Positions 1 through 9,766 of a DNA stretch of 64,000 nucleotides are shown piece by piece (within the stretch, counting starts at the first letter, position 1; each line of letters begins with the position of its first letter). The DNA lies in assembly GCF_010894435.1 (NCBI RefSeq), contig NZ_JAAIXZ010000008.1, positions 186,001-250,000 on the forward strand, given 5' to 3'. Source of the DNA: Pyxidicoccus trucidator (lineage in GTDB: Bacteria; Myxococcota; Myxococcia; Myxococcales; Myxococcaceae). Made by a program: the position numbers and the translations under genes. The notes under the pieces are model-generated. The model saw only the letters and a list, made by a program, of their open reading frames with translations. It ran no database searches and was not told the DNA's origin.

Positions 1-526
1 GAAGTTGCCGAAGCTGCCAGGGGCCGCGCAGGCGACGGTGCGGGCCGAGGCGCAGGCCGGACTCGTCTACGGAGCGGTGGGGCAGGTGGAGACGGTGGCG
101 GTGACGGCTGAAGGCGTCACGCTGGGGCTGGCGCCGGGTGCCGTGGCGATGGCTGCCCGTGGGACGCGGGGCGGGGGCACATCGGCTTCGTCCCAGCCGC
201 CTGGAGTCAGGGCCTGGAAGTCGCACAGCGGCTTCAAGAAGGCGATGGGCAAGGCGGGCCCAGGGAAGGAGTGGCACCACATTGTCGAGCAGACGCCGGG
301 GAACGTGCAGCGGTTCGGGCCCGAGTCCATCCACAACACGCGGAACGTCATCCCCCTGGACGAGGCGCTTCACACCCGAGTCAGCGCGCTCTACTCATCC
401 ATCCGACGAGGTATTACCAGTTCGCGCAGTCTGACCGTGCGACAATGGCTGAGGACGAAGTCGTACGAGGTGCAGCGCGACTTCGGGTTGCTCGCCATCG
501 AGAATGTCAGGAAGGGCATCTGGTGA
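1..526 (+). CDS. SitA5-like polymorphic toxin, C-terminal part (5' end outside window)
   Basis: The reading frame is open from the window edge, so this is the 3' part of a longer gene; the first in-frame start-like codon (TTG at 5) is unlikely to be the true start. The last ~95 residues carry WHHIVEQTPGNVQRFGPE, then IHNTRNVIPLDEALH, and end in LLAIENVRKGIW. This layout (paired His, then Asn and His downstream) matches my memory of the SitA5 toxin family of myxobacteria, which are lipoprotein toxins passed between cells by outer membrane exchange; the HH/N/H spacing suggests an HNH/AHH-type nuclease fold. The preceding Ala/Gly-rich stretch looks like a linker. The stop codon overlaps the ATG of a DUF2019 gene (TGATG), as expected for a toxin coupled to its immunity gene. 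The N-terminal lipoprotein signal and any sitB partner lie upstream and cannot be seen. Confidence 0.75.
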   Translation, partial: KLPKLPGAAQATVRAEAQAGLVYGAVGQVETVAVTAEGVTLGLAPGAVAMAARGTRGGGTSASSQPPGVRAWKSHSGFKKAMGKAGPGKEWHHIVEQTPGNVQRFGPESIHNTRNVIPLDEALHTRVSALYSSIRRGITSSRSLTVRQWLRTKSYEVQRDFGLLAIENVRKGIW

Positions 527-876
527 TGACTCTCGAGAAACTTGTGGAGCAGTTCGCGGAGCATGTTGCCGAGCAGACCGATGCCATCTGGCGAGGTGAT
601 GCCAGGACCGGTAACAAGCACGCTAGAAAGTATGGTGCCGCTGTCGACAAGCTTCTCGCTCAAGGCGACGCAGGTCGTGACGCGCTATGCGTACTACTCA
701 AGCACCCGCGCATGGATGTGCGCGTCATGGCCGCAGCGCATTTGCTCCGTTACCGGACGGCTGAAGCCAAGGCCGTGTTGGAAGATGCGGCCAAGGGGGA
801 AGGGTTGGTGCCCTTCGAGGCCGGCCAGGCCCTGAAGCGGTGGGAAGAGGGCACATGGGCGCTTGACCCAGAGTAG
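526..876 (+). CDS. DUF2019 protein, likely immunity protein (copy 1)
   Basis: This 116-residue protein starts at an ATG sharing its A with the toxin stop codon, implying translational coupling. It has the DUF2019 layout: an N-terminal helix (KLVEQFAEHVAEQTDAIW), a DARTGNKHARKY stretch, a LLKHPRMDVRVMAAAHLLR motif resembling a HEAT-like helix pair, and a C-terminal ALKRWEEGTWALDPE. The function of DUF2019 is not established biochemically; the immunity role is inferred from the position directly after a Sit toxin. No signal peptide or membrane segment is visible, so it should be cytoplasmic, where a nuclease toxin would have to be neutralised. Confidence 0.8.
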   Translation: MTLEKLVEQFAEHVAEQTDAIWRGDARTGNKHARKYGAAVDKLLAQGDAGRDALCVLLKHPRMDVRVMAAAHLLRYRTAEAKAVLEDAAKGEGLVPFEAGQALKRWEEGTWALDPE

Positions 877-919
877 CGACGCAGGATGGAGGGCTTCGCT
901 GTTTGCAGGAACTCTGGAG

Positions 920-1270
920 ATGAAACTGGAAGACCTCGCAGAAGAGTTTGCGGCAGGCGTGGCCGCACAAACTGATGCGCTCTGGAACGGGGATGCCAGG
1001 ACAGGGAATCGGCATGCCAGGAAGTACATCGCCGTGTTCAAGAAGCTCCGCGAACATGGTGAGGATGGGATGGATGCTCTCTCCACGTTGTTCGCCCACC
1101 CCCGGATGGATGTCCGGGTCAAGGCCGCAATCTACCTGCTCAGCGAAAGACCTGAGCAGGCCAGGCCCGTGCTGGAAGATGCAGCGAAGAGCGAAGGGAT
1201 GATTCCATTCGAGGCTGCCCAAGCCTTGAAGTACTGGAGCGAAGGTACGTGGACCCTGGACGTGGACTGA
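920..1270 (+). CDS. DUF2019 protein, likely immunity paralogue (copy 2)
   Basis: A second DUF2019 protein of 116 residues, exactly the length of copy 1. The ATG at 920 is chosen because it gives the same N-terminus as the other copies and has AGGA/GGAG upstream; a longer frame back to 863 overlaps copy 1 and has no family similarity. It keeps the DARTGN(R/K)HARKY, HPRMDVRVKAA and EGTWTLD elements but is the most divergent of the three (LSERPEQARPVLEDAAKSE, ALKYWSE). It is probably co-transcribed with copies 1 and 3. It may recognise a different toxin variant; this is inference. Confidence 0.75.
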   Translation: MKLEDLAEEFAAGVAAQTDALWNGDARTGNRHARKYIAVFKKLREHGEDGMDALSTLFAHPRMDVRVKAAIYLLSERPEQARPVLEDAAKSEGMIPFEAAQALKYWSEGTWTLDVD

Positions 1271-1285
1271 CTCTTGCTGCCTGCG

Positions 1286-1654
1286 ATGGATGACCCATTG
1301 GAAGCCGCGCTCACCGAACTCGTGGAAGAGTTCGCCCGCCATGCGGCCGCGCAGACCGATGCCATCTGGCAGGGGGATGCCAGGACCGGTAACAAGTACG
1401 CCAGGCAGGTCAACATCGCGTTCGACAAGTTGTGCGCGCATGGGAACGCCGGAAGGGACGCGCTTGCGGCATTGCTCACCCATCCCCGAATGGACGTACG
1501 GGTCAAAGCGGCGGCCTTCCTACTCCGCCACCGAACTGATGAAGCGAAGGCGGTGCTCTCTGAAGCCGCAGGGGGCGAAGGAATGGTTTCCTTCGCGGCC
1601 TCCGAGGCCCTGAAGCGGTGGGAGGAGGGTACCTGGGCCCTCGACCCTGAGTAG
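1286..1654 (+). CDS. DUF2019 protein, likely immunity paralogue (copy 3)
   Basis: The third tandem DUF2019 protein, 122 residues from the ATG at 1286; a TTG at 1274 would add four residues. It resembles copy 1 strongly at the end (ALKRWEEGTWALDPE is shared) and in DARTGNKYAR, yet differs elsewhere, so the copies arose by duplication and have diverged. It ends the array; a decarboxylase unrelated to toxins follows after 61 bases. Reading all three as immunity genes is based on position and family, not on tested function. Confidence 0.75.
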   Translation: MDDPLEAALTELVEEFARHAAAQTDAIWQGDARTGNKYARQVNIAFDKLCAHGNAGRDALAALLTHPRMDVRVKAAAFLLRHRTDEAKAVLSEAAGGEGMVSFAASEALKRWEEGTWALDPE

Positions 1655-1715
1655 CACTCCGCCTCCGCACCCATGCGCTTGAAGCCTTGCGCCACCCGTG
1701 GGAGGAACCGCGCCC

Positions 1716-3239
1716 ATGAGCCACGACGCGCGTGACGCTGACGGAGCGGTGCCCCACCTGAGCCCGGAGGAGTTTCGGAAGCTCGGGCACCGGATGGTCG
1801 ACTGGATTGCCGACTACTGGTCCCGCCTGGAGTCCTTCCCCGTCCGCTCCCAGGTCGCCCCGGGCGGCGTCGCATCGAAGCTCCCCATTCATCCTCCCGA
1901 AGAGGGCCTCGACGGTGAGCAGGGCTGGGACGCTGTCTTCCGAGACCTCGAGGACGTGGTGCTGCCCGGCCTGACGCACTGGCAGTCCCCCTCCTTCTTC
2001 GCCTACTTCCCCGCCAATGCCTCCGGCCCCGCCGTGCTCGGCGAGCTGCTGTCCGCGGGCCTCGGCGTGCAGGGCATGCTCTGGTCCACCAGCCCCGCCG
2101 CCACGGAGATGGAGACGCGGGTGCTCGACTGGCTCGCCGAGCTGACGGGCCTGCCCGCGTCCTTTTACTCCACCTCCGCCACCGGCGGCTGTGTCATCCA
2201 GGGTACCGCCAGTGAGGCCACCCTCGTCGCCATGGTGGCTGCCCGCGAGCGCGTCCGCCGCCACGGCGCACCCGCTGACACCGAGTGGGTCGCGTACTCC
2301 TCCACGCAGGCCCACTCGTCCGTGCTCAAGGCCGCCATGCTGTGCGGAGTCGCCCGGGGCGCCGATGACACGGTGCACGTGCGGCAGCTCGAAACCGACG
2401 CCCACTATGCGCTTCGCCCGGACGTGCTGGAGCGCGCCATCCGCGAGGACCTGGCGGCGGGCCGGCGCCCCTTCTTTGTCTGCGCCACCCTGGGCTCCAC
2501 TTCCTCCGGAGCGTTCGACCCGGTCCGCGCCGTGGGCGCGGTGCTGGAGCGCACGGGCGTCACCGCGGCGGGTGGCTGGCTGCACGTGGACGCCGCATGG
2601 GCGGGTGCCGCGCTCGTCTGCCCCGAGCACCGGGGCCTGCTGGACGGCGTGGAGGTCGCGGACTCGTTCGCCTTCAACCCGCACAAGTGGCTGCTCACCA
2701 ACTTCGACTGCAACTCCTTCTACACGCGAGACCGCCGTGCCCTCCTCGACGCACTGAGCGTGACGCCCGAGTACCTTCGCAACGCGGCGAGCGCGAGCGG
2801 CGCCGTCATCGACTACCGCGACTGGCAGGTACCCCTCGGCCGCCGCTTCCGCGCGCTGAAGCTCTGGTTCGTGCTGCGCCACTACGGTGCGCGCGGCCTG
2901 CGCGCCCATGTGCGGGGCCACATCCGGATGGCCGAGCAGTTCGAGTCCTGGGCGTCCCACGACGCCCGCTTCGAAATCGCCGCGCCCCGCTCGCTCTCCC
3001 TGGTGTGCTTCCGCCTGAAGCCCGAGCCGGGCGAGACGCCCGAGGCCACCGACGCGCGCAACCGCGCCCTGCTGGAGCGGGTGAACGCCTCGGGGAAGCT
3101 GTTCCTCACGCACACGGTGCTGCCCTCCGTGGAGGGACGGCCGGCCCGCTACGTGCTCCGCATGGCCATTGGGGGCACGTACACGGAGGAGCGCCACGTG
3201 CGCGCCGCCTGGGAGGCGCTCGCCGCCGCCTCGGGCTGA
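1716..3239 (+). CDS. Pyridoxal-dependent group II decarboxylase (aromatic L-amino-acid decarboxylase family)
   Basis: A 507-residue cytoplasmic enzyme of the PLP fold-type I decarboxylase family (DDC/TDC/glutamate decarboxylase-like). The cofactor lysine sits in FAFNPHKWLLTNFDC near residue 324, with HVDAAWAG about 32 residues before it supplying the Asp that pairs with the pyridine nitrogen. The N-terminal SPEEFRKLGHRMVDWIADYW and the PAT-like THWQSPSFFAYFPANAS stretch are typical of the aromatic decarboxylases. The ATG at 1716 is preferred over the GTG at 1698 because GGAGG lies about ten bases before it. The substrate (DOPA, tryptophan, tyrosine or another) cannot be decided from sequence. 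A radical SAM gene follows after 87 bases. Confidence 0.9.
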   Translation: MSHDARDADGAVPHLSPEEFRKLGHRMVDWIADYWSRLESFPVRSQVAPGGVASKLPIHPPEEGLDGEQGWDAVFRDLEDVVLPGLTHWQSPSFFAYFPANASGPAVLGELLSAGLGVQGMLWSTSPAATEMETRVLDWLAELTGLPASFYSTSATGGCVIQGTASEATLVAMVAARERVRRHGAPADTEWVAYSSTQAHSSVLKAAMLCGVARGADDTVHVRQLETDAHYALRPDVLERAIREDLAAGRRPFFVCATLGSTSSGAFDPVRAVGAVLERTGVTAAGGWLHVDAAWAGAALVCPEHRGLLDGVEVADSFAFNPHKWLLTNFDCNSFYTRDRRALLDALSVTPEYLRNAASASGAVIDYRDWQVPLGRRFRALKLWFVLRHYGARGLRAHVRGHIRMAEQFESWASHDARFEIAAPRSLSLVCFRLKPEPGETPEATDARNRALLERVNASGKLFLTHTVLPSVEGRPARYVLRMAIGGTYTEERHVRAAWEALAAASG

Positions 3240-3326
3240 ACCCCGGTCGAGCGGCGGCGGTGCGCCTGCCCGCCCGCTCACTGAAAGCGTTGCGGCGCGG
3301 CCCGTGTGGCATCATGCCCTCCCTGT

Positions 3327-4625
3327 ATGGAGCCCCACCGCCGCGTCGCGCTCGTCCTCAGCTACCAATACCCGGGCAAGTACGCCTTCACCGTGCTGGC
3401 CGGCGCCGTGGAGTCGGACCCGGCGCTCGCGGACGTGTCGCTCCACTTCCCACGAGACCGCGAGACGCTCCTCGCCACCGTGCGCGAGCGCGCCGACGCC
3501 GGGGACACCGTGGTGGCCGCGTGGTCCTTCTACTCGGCCAGCTTCGGCCCCGCGGTGGAGGAGCTCGCCTGGGTCCGTGAGCGGCTGGACGGGCGGAGCG
3601 TGCTCTGCATCGCTGGCGGCGTCCATGCCACCGCCGAGCCCCTCCAGACGCTCCAGGCCGGCTTCGACGTGATTGCCGTGGGCGAGGGCGAGCACTCCCT
3701 GCGCGAGTTGCTCGGCCGCGTGCTGCGCGGTGAAGACCCGCGCGCCACGCACGGCGTCGCGTACCTCAAGGACGGGAAGCTGGCGCAGAACGGCCGGGGC
3801 GAGGGCGTCCAGCTCGACGACTTCCCTCCCTTCGCCGCGCGCAACGCCATGTACGGCGCCATCGAAATCACGCGCGGCTGCATCTACGCCTGCCGCTTCT
3901 GCCAGACGCCCTTCATGAGCAAGGCGCGCTTCCGCCACCGCTCCGTGGCCAACGTGGCGCACTGGGCGCGCGAGCTGCGGCGCTCGGGCCGGCGCGACAT
4001 CCGCTTCATCACCCCCACGTCCATGTCCTACGGCACCGCGGACGAGTCCGTGAATCTGTCCGCCGTGGAGGAGTTGCTCGCGGCGGTGCGCGAGGCCATG
4101 GCTCCCGACGGGCGCATCTACTACGGCACCTTCCCCTCCGAGGTGCGCCCCGAGCACGTCACCCCCGAGGCGCTGGCGCTGCTCAAGCGCTACGTGCACA
4201 ACGACAACCTCATCATCGGCGGGCAGTCCGGCTCCGAGCGCATCCTCCAGAGCACCCGCCGGGGCCACGACGTGGAGACGGTGGTGCGCGCCACCCGCCT
4301 CGCGGTGGAGGGAGGCTTCGTGCCCAACGTGGACTTCATCCTCGGGCTGCCCGGCGAGGAGCCCGCGGACGTGGACGCCACCGTGGCCCTCATGGAGCGG
4401 CTGGCCGCGCTGGGCGCCCGCGTGCACGGGCACACCTTCATGCCGCTGCCCGGCACGCCCTACCGCGACGCCCCCGCCGGCCGGGTGGACGGGGAGACGC
4501 AGCGCAAGCTGGATCGGCTCGCCTCGCAGGGCCGGCTGTATGGCCACTGGAAGCACCAGGCCGTGCTGGCCGAGGGCATCGTCTCGCGCCGCAAGCCCCG
4601 GGCGAATCGGGCCTCCACCCCCTGA
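3327..4625 (+). CDS. B12-binding domain/radical SAM protein (TIGR04013-like)
   Basis: This 432-residue protein has an N-terminal cobalamin-binding-like domain (residues ~1-150, with IAGGVHATAEP and GEGEHSLRELL) followed by a radical SAM domain. The cluster motif is TRGCIYACRFCQTP, a C-x3-C-x2-C set at about residues 185, 189 and 192, which binds the [4Fe-4S] cluster that cleaves S-adenosylmethionine. Further on are IIGGQSGSERIL and VDFILGLPGEEPADV, usual in this superfamily. Such enzymes perform methyl transfers or other radical reactions; the substrate is unknown. The ATG at 3327 gives the expected N-terminus; a GTG at 3306 would add seven residues. Confidence 0.85.
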   Translation: MEPHRRVALVLSYQYPGKYAFTVLAGAVESDPALADVSLHFPRDRETLLATVRERADAGDTVVAAWSFYSASFGPAVEELAWVRERLDGRSVLCIAGGVHATAEPLQTLQAGFDVIAVGEGEHSLRELLGRVLRGEDPRATHGVAYLKDGKLAQNGRGEGVQLDDFPPFAARNAMYGAIEITRGCIYACRFCQTPFMSKARFRHRSVANVAHWARELRRSGRRDIRFITPTSMSYGTADESVNLSAVEELLAAVREAMAPDGRIYYGTFPSEVRPEHVTPEALALLKRYVHNDNLIIGGQSGSERILQSTRRGHDVETVVRATRLAVEGGFVPNVDFILGLPGEEPADVDATVALMERLAALGARVHGHTFMPLPGTPYRDAPAGRVDGETQRKLDRLASQGRLYGHWKHQAVLAEGIVSRRKPRANRASTP

Positions 4626-4678
4626 GCCCGGCACTTCCTCGGGCCCGCGTCCCCCGAGGCGTTTAGGATGGGAGCGCG

Positions 4679-5017
4679 ATGTCTTCCGACCAGGCTCCTC
4701 CCTATTGGGTCCTCATCTCCGTCCTGTTCAGCTCCCAGCCGCTGACGCCGGCGCTGGCGATGACGCTGCACCAGGCCGCCTACGAGCTGCACCAGCGCGG
4801 TGACGGGATGAAGGAGGTGGCGGGCGACATGCTGAGCGGCCGGGTGGTGAACCTGCGCAAGGACGTGTCGCTGGGTGGCATCTACGGCCCGGCCTTCGAG
4901 GCGGAAATCGACACCGAGCGGGGCTCGGGCGTGGTGCGCTTCGTCCTCACCCGCCAGGGGCTGGAGATGATGAAGCAGCAGCCCGCCGAGCCGCCCCGGC
5001 CGAAGTACCTCAACTAG
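4679..5017 (+). CDS. Hypothetical protein
   Basis: A 112-residue protein I do not recognise. It starts at an ATG with GGGAG ahead of it, has no signal peptide or membrane helix, and ends in a Pro-rich tail (EPPRPKYLN). The frame has the strong GC3 bias of its neighbours, which supports it being real. It follows the radical SAM gene by 53 bases and may share its transcript. Confidence 0.65.
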   Translation: MSSDQAPPYWVLISVLFSSQPLTPALAMTLHQAAYELHQRGDGMKEVAGDMLSGRVVNLRKDVSLGGIYGPAFEAEIDTERGSGVVRFVLTRQGLEMMKQQPAEPPRPKYLN

Positions 5018-5119
5018 TCCAGCGGGGGCTCGTCAGGCGGCTCGCTCCCTGCGCGGGGTGGGCGTCCGTCCCCACCTTCGAGGCAAGGCGTCAACGTCCC
5101 CTTCCCGAAGGAGCCCCGC

Positions 5120-5365
5120 ATGGACCCGAAGGACGAATACCTCAAGCGCAGCGTCGGCATCCCCCTGGACCCCGCGAAGCAGAAGGACCCGGAGGCGGCG
5201 GGGGACGAGGTGCCCGCCGAGGGCCGCGCCGAGTACCTCAACGACATCTCCGAGCAGCACGGCGGTCAGCGCACCGAAGCCAGCCTGCCGTGGAACGGCA
5301 CCTCCGAGATTCATGAGGAGTACCGGAAGAAGTACGACAAGAGCAGCAACAAGAAGAAGGGCTAG
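5120..5365 (+). CDS. Small hydrophilic hypothetical protein
   Basis: An 81-residue, highly charged protein beginning MDPKDEYLKRSVGIPLDP and ending in a Lys-rich tail (KSSNKKKG). No membrane segment, signal or known domain is visible. GGAG lies seven bases before the ATG. A strong hairpin follows the stop. It reads like a disordered or hydrophilin-like protein; function unknown. Confidence 0.6.
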   Translation: MDPKDEYLKRSVGIPLDPAKQKDPEAAGDEVPAEGRAEYLNDISEQHGGQRTEASLPWNGTSEIHEEYRKKYDKSSNKKKG

Positions 5366-5385
5366 CCAGGGCCCCTGTAAATCGA

Positions 5386-5425
5386 AAGGGCGGGGCCACC
5401 ACTCGCGTGGTGCGCTCCCGCCCTT
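5386..5425. terminator. Bidirectional hairpin terminator
   Basis: The outer arms AAGGGCGGG and CCCGCCCTT pair perfectly, and the inner CCACCAC pairs with GTGGTG around a short TCGC loop. It lies between two convergent genes (ending at 5365 and 5450), so it can serve both strands. Confidence 0.75.
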
Positions 5426-5449
5426 CAGACCTTCGACTCGAGGAACAGC

Positions 5450-5872
5450 TCAGGTGTCGAGGCTGATCTTGTTCTTGTTGCCCATGTGGATGATGGAGTT
5501 GCCCAGCGTCGCGGCGGAGAGCGCGGCCAGGTCCATCATGGCCTGCTCCTGCTTCGCCTGCTCCGAGCCCGGCTGCGCGGTGGTGGCACCCTGAGTCTGC
5601 GCCGCGGCGCCCTCCGGGGCGATGGGCTTGCGGCCCACGGCCGACAGGTAGGAGTTCATCAGCCCGCTGTGCGGCGAGCTGCCCACCGACGCCAGCGCCG
5701 AGGACACCACGGCGCCACCGGACATCATCAGCGGGTCGCCCGGCCGGTTGGCCGCCGCCGACATCCCGCCCTGCTGCACCAGCGAGCCGAAGCCCGTGCG
5801 GGAAGGGCCGCTGCTGGCCTGGGTGGCGGGCGTCTGGACCCGGGGACTCGTGAAGGAGTTGATGCGGCTCAT
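5450..5872 (-). CDS. Hypothetical protein, Ala/Ser/Gln-rich
   Basis: A 140-residue protein starting at the ATG at 5872 (MSRINSFTSPRVQ). It is rich in Ala, Ser, Gly and Gln, with a stretch PEGAAAQTQGATTAQPGSEQ and a C-terminal helix-like EQAMMDLAALSAATLGNSII. There is no signal peptide and no recognised domain. It converges with the small protein at 5120-5365 across a terminator. Function unknown. Confidence 0.6.
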   Translation of the reverse strand: MSRINSFTSPRVQTPATQASSGPSRTGFGSLVQQGGMSAAANRPGDPLMMSGGAVVSSALASVGSSPHSGLMNSYLSAVGRKPIAPEGAAAQTQGATTAQPGSEQAKQEQAMMDLAALSAATLGNSIIHMGNKNKISLDT

Positions 5873-6035
5873 GGCGGCTCCGTCGCGGCCCGGGGAGCGC
5901 ACACCTCGCGCGCTTCAGGCCTCTGATCCACATTATCGCCCGGACCGGCCGGAAGTTGCGTCCCCCCGAAAAAGGCCGAAGGCCGCGGACTTACGGGCGT
6001 GCTGCCCGCCGTCCACGGCCTCCGGGTGTGGCTTT

Positions 6036-6057
6036 CCGGGGCCCTTCAGGCCCCCGG
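6036..6057 (-). terminator. Hairpin downstream of aceA
   Basis: CCGGGGCC pairs with GGCCCCCGG with one bulged base around a 5-nt loop. It begins six bases after the aceA stop on the minus strand. No U-run is evident, as is common in very GC-rich genomes. Confidence 0.5.
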
Positions 6058-6062
6058 GAGTC

Positions 6063-7349
<1,287 letters not shown>

Positions 7350-7399
7350 CGCAGGCTCCTCGCTACAGTTTGAAGTGGTTGACTGAAGGTGCTGCTGGG

Positions 7400-9025
7400 T
7401 CATCCCCGCGAGTCCAGGGCCTCGTAGGCCGGCAGGGTCAGGAAGTCCTCGAAGGTGGACGCGGTGGACAGCTGCTCGAAGAGGACGCGGGCGCGCTCCA
7501 GGTGGGCGGCGCCGTAGCGCTCCCTCGCGCCCTCCTTGTCGATGCGAGCCATCTCCTCGACGAGCAGCGTGCGGAACAGCTCCGCCGTCACCTTGCGGCC
7601 GTCGTCCAGCGAGGCGTCGTGGTGAATCCACTGCCACACCTGGGCGCGGGAGATTTCCGCGGTGGCCGCGTCCTCCATCAGGTTGTAGAGCGGCACGCAG
7701 CCCAGGCCCCCCAGCCACGCGGCGGTGTACTGGATGCCGACGCGGATGTTGTGGCGCAGGCCGTCCTCGGTGCGCGTGCCGGACGGCACCTTGAGCAGCT
7801 CCGCCTCGCCGATGCGCACGTCCTCGCGCTTGTTGGCGAGCTGATTGGCGCCCTTCATGTGCTCGTCGAAGATGGCCTTCGCCACCGGCACGAGGCCCGG
7901 GTGGGCCACCCAGGTGCCGTCGTGGCCGTTCTTCACCTCGCGCAGTTTGTCGGTGCGGACCTTCTCCAGCACCGCCTCGTTGGCCGCCGCGTCACCCTTG
8001 ATGGGGATGAAGGCCGCCATGCCGCCCATGGCGTGCACGTTGCGGCGGTGGCAGGTCTGGATGAGCAGCTGCGAGTAGGCGTTGAGGAACGCCTTGTCCA
8101 TCGTCACCTGCCCGCGGTCGGGCAGGACGACGCCGGTGTCCGACTGGAGCGTCTTGATGAAGCTGAAGATGTAGTCCCAGCGGCCGCAGTTGAGGCCGGC
8201 CGAGTGCTCGCGCAGCTCGTAGAGGATTTCGTCCATCTCGAACGCGGCGGGCAGCGTCTCGATGAGGACGGTGGCCTTGATGGTGCCGCGCGGGATGTTC
8301 AGCTCCGACTGGGCCAGGTGGAACACGTCGTTCCAGAGCCGGGCCTCCAGGTGGCTCTGCATCTTCGGCAGGTAGAAGTACGGGCCGGTGCCGCGCGCGA
8401 GCTGCTCGCGGGCGTTGTGGAAGAAGAAGAGGGCGAAGTCGAAGAGGGAGCCGGAGATGGGCTTGCCGTCGATTTCGACGTGGCGCTCGGGCAGGTGCCA
8501 GCCGCGGGGACGCACGAAGAGGACGGCCGGCTTCGGGTTGAGGGCGTAGTGCTTGCCCCCCTCGGCGGTGAAGCTGATGGTGCGGCGGACGGCGTCGCGC
8601 AGGTTGAGCTGCCCGCGCACCACGTTGTCCCAGGTGGGGCTGTTGGCGTCCTCGAAGTCCGCCATGAAGACATTCGCGCCCGAGTTGAGCGCGTTGATGA
8701 TCATCTTCCGCTCCACCGGGCCGGTGATTTCCACCCGGCGGTCCTGGAGGTCCTCGGGCAGCGGAGCCACCGTCCAGTTCCCCTCACGGATGGCTTTCGT
8801 CTCCGGCAGGAAGTGGGGCCGCTCGCCCTTGCGCCACGCCTGCTGCACCACCTTGCGGCGCTCCAGCAGGGCCTCGCGGCGCTCTCCGAAGGTGCGCACC
8901 AGCTTCGCGACGAACTCCATCGCCTCGGGGGTGAGCACCTCGGCGTAGTCGGGGTGCCAGGGCCCCTTCACCACCACGCCCGCGCCGAAGGCCGGGGTCT
9001 GCTTCGAAGGGGCTGCGGGGCTCAT
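7400..9025 (-). CDS. aceB: Malate synthase A
   Basis: This 541-residue enzyme condenses glyoxylate with acetyl-CoA to give malate, completing the glyoxylate bypass with the downstream isocitrate lyase. The active-site arginine region [12 protein letters not shown], the Mg-binding Glu stretch [17 protein letters not shown] and the C-terminal [15 protein letters not shown] are all present. The start MSPAAPSKQ at 9025 is chosen because AAGGAGT lies just before it and the conserved part begins soon after. Size fits the A isoform (~530) rather than the larger G isoform. The 270-base upstream region probably holds the operon promoter. Confidence 0.97.
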   Translation of the reverse strand: MSPAAPSKQTPAFGAGVVVKGPWHPDYAEVLTPEAMEFVAKLVRTFGERREALLERRKVVQQAWRKGERPHFLPETKAIREGNWTVAPLPEDLQDRRVEITGPVERKMIINALNSGANVFMADFEDANSPTWDNVVRGQLNLRDAVRRTISFTAEGGKHYALNPKPAVLFVRPRGWHLPERHVEIDGKPISGSLFDFALFFFHNAREQLARGTGPYFYLPKMQSHLEARLWNDVFHLAQSELNIPRGTIKATVLIETLPAAFEMDEILYELREHSAGLNCGRWDYIFSFIKTLQSDTGVVLPDRGQVTMDKAFLNAYSQLLIQTCHRRNVHAMGGMAAFIPIKGDAAANEAVLEKVRTDKLREVKNGHDGTWVAHPGLVPVAKAIFDEHMKGANQLANKREDVRIGEAELLKVPSGTRTEDGLRHNIRVGIQYTAAWLGGLGCVPLYNLMEDAATAEISRAQVWQWIHHDASLDDGRKVTAELFRTLLVEEMARIDKEGARERYGAAHLERARVLFEQLSTASTFEDFLTLPAYEALDSRG

Positions 9026-9040
9026 CCGGACTCCTTGGCT

Positions 9041-9175
9041 TGGTGCGTTGTAAATCGGTTCGACGGTTCGGAAAATGGATCTTCCGAGGGAGGAATGGAA
9101 GTGCTGGTGAAGTTCTGCCTGCTTGCCTGTAATCCTGTCAACAGGGATGGGATTAAATCTGTAAATCAACAAACG
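9041..9175 (-). promoter_or_regulatory. Candidate aceBA promoter/operator region
   Basis: This AT-richer stretch lies between aceB and the divergent PspC gene. It contains two direct copies of TGTAAATC (near 9049 and 9160) about 110 bases apart and a short inverted repeat CCTGT-CA-ACAGG near 9134. On the minus strand this includes a TTGACA that could serve as a -35 box, though no convincing -10 is seen at the right distance. The repeats may bind a regulator of acetate or fatty acid growth. Confidence 0.35.
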
Positions 9176-9295
9176 CGCTGTGGGCAACCCACCCACCCGG
9201 AGGGGGCGAGCGGGGGCGCAATCGGGAGCGCCAGCCTCCGTAGGTAGGAATGCGGGCCGCTGACGCCAAGGGGGCCCGCAGAGGAGTGACGCACC

Positions 9296-9646
9296 ATGGA
9301 CGCAATGAAGCGCTGCACGGCTTGCGCGGAGGAGATGAGGGTGGAGGCCCGGAAGTGCCCGCACTGCGGCTCGCGCACGGAGCCACTGCACCGGGACGTC
9401 GAGGGGCGGAAGCTGTTCGGAGTGTGCGCCGCGCTCGGCCACCACTTCGACGTGGACCCGGCCCTGGTGCGCGTGGGCTTCGTCGTGGCGCTGGCCGTGT
9501 CCTTCGGTACCGCGATGCTCGTGTACCTGCTGCTGTGGGCCTTCACGCCGCCTTCCCTCCACGGGACGGCCCCCTTGCAGCGCACCGTGGACTGGCTCGG
9601 CGGCCTCGGCAACGCCGACTCCCCCGAGGTCGAGAAGCGCGTCTAG
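9296..9646 (+). CDS. Zinc-ribbon PspC-domain membrane protein
   Basis: A 116-residue protein. Residues ~7-24 hold [18 protein letters not shown], a double CxxC zinc ribbon. Residues ~34-85 form a PspC domain ([27 protein letters not shown]) leading into one long membrane helix ([20 protein letters not shown]). PspC proteins take part in envelope stress responses in enterobacteria; in other phyla they are widespread with unclear roles. The ATG follows GGAG by eight bases. It is transcribed away from aceB. Confidence 0.85.
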   Translation: MDAMKRCTACAEEMRVEARKCPHCGSRTEPLHRDVEGRKLFGVCAALGHHFDVDPALVRVGFVVALAVSFGTAMLVYLLLWAFTPPSLHGTAPLQRTVDWLGGLGNADSPEVEKRV

Positions 9647-9766
9647 GCGCTCCGGTTGTGGTGGGAGTGCTCACGGGACAACGGTAGTCAGGCGGGGCTC
9701 GTGGTCGCGAGCCCGGCCTGTTATTCGCTGACGCCCCGCCTTCCACCCTTTCGAGGAGTCCCGCGC

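Noticed and set aside
1503-3281. Long minus-strand open frames antisense to the decarboxylase
   Set aside because: They mirror the GC3-biased real gene, are Arg/Gly/Ala-rich, and show no motif or ribosome site.
9041-9070. TTCGA-containing stretch considered as a tRNA T-arm
   Set aside because: No acceptor, D or anticodon stems can be built around it.
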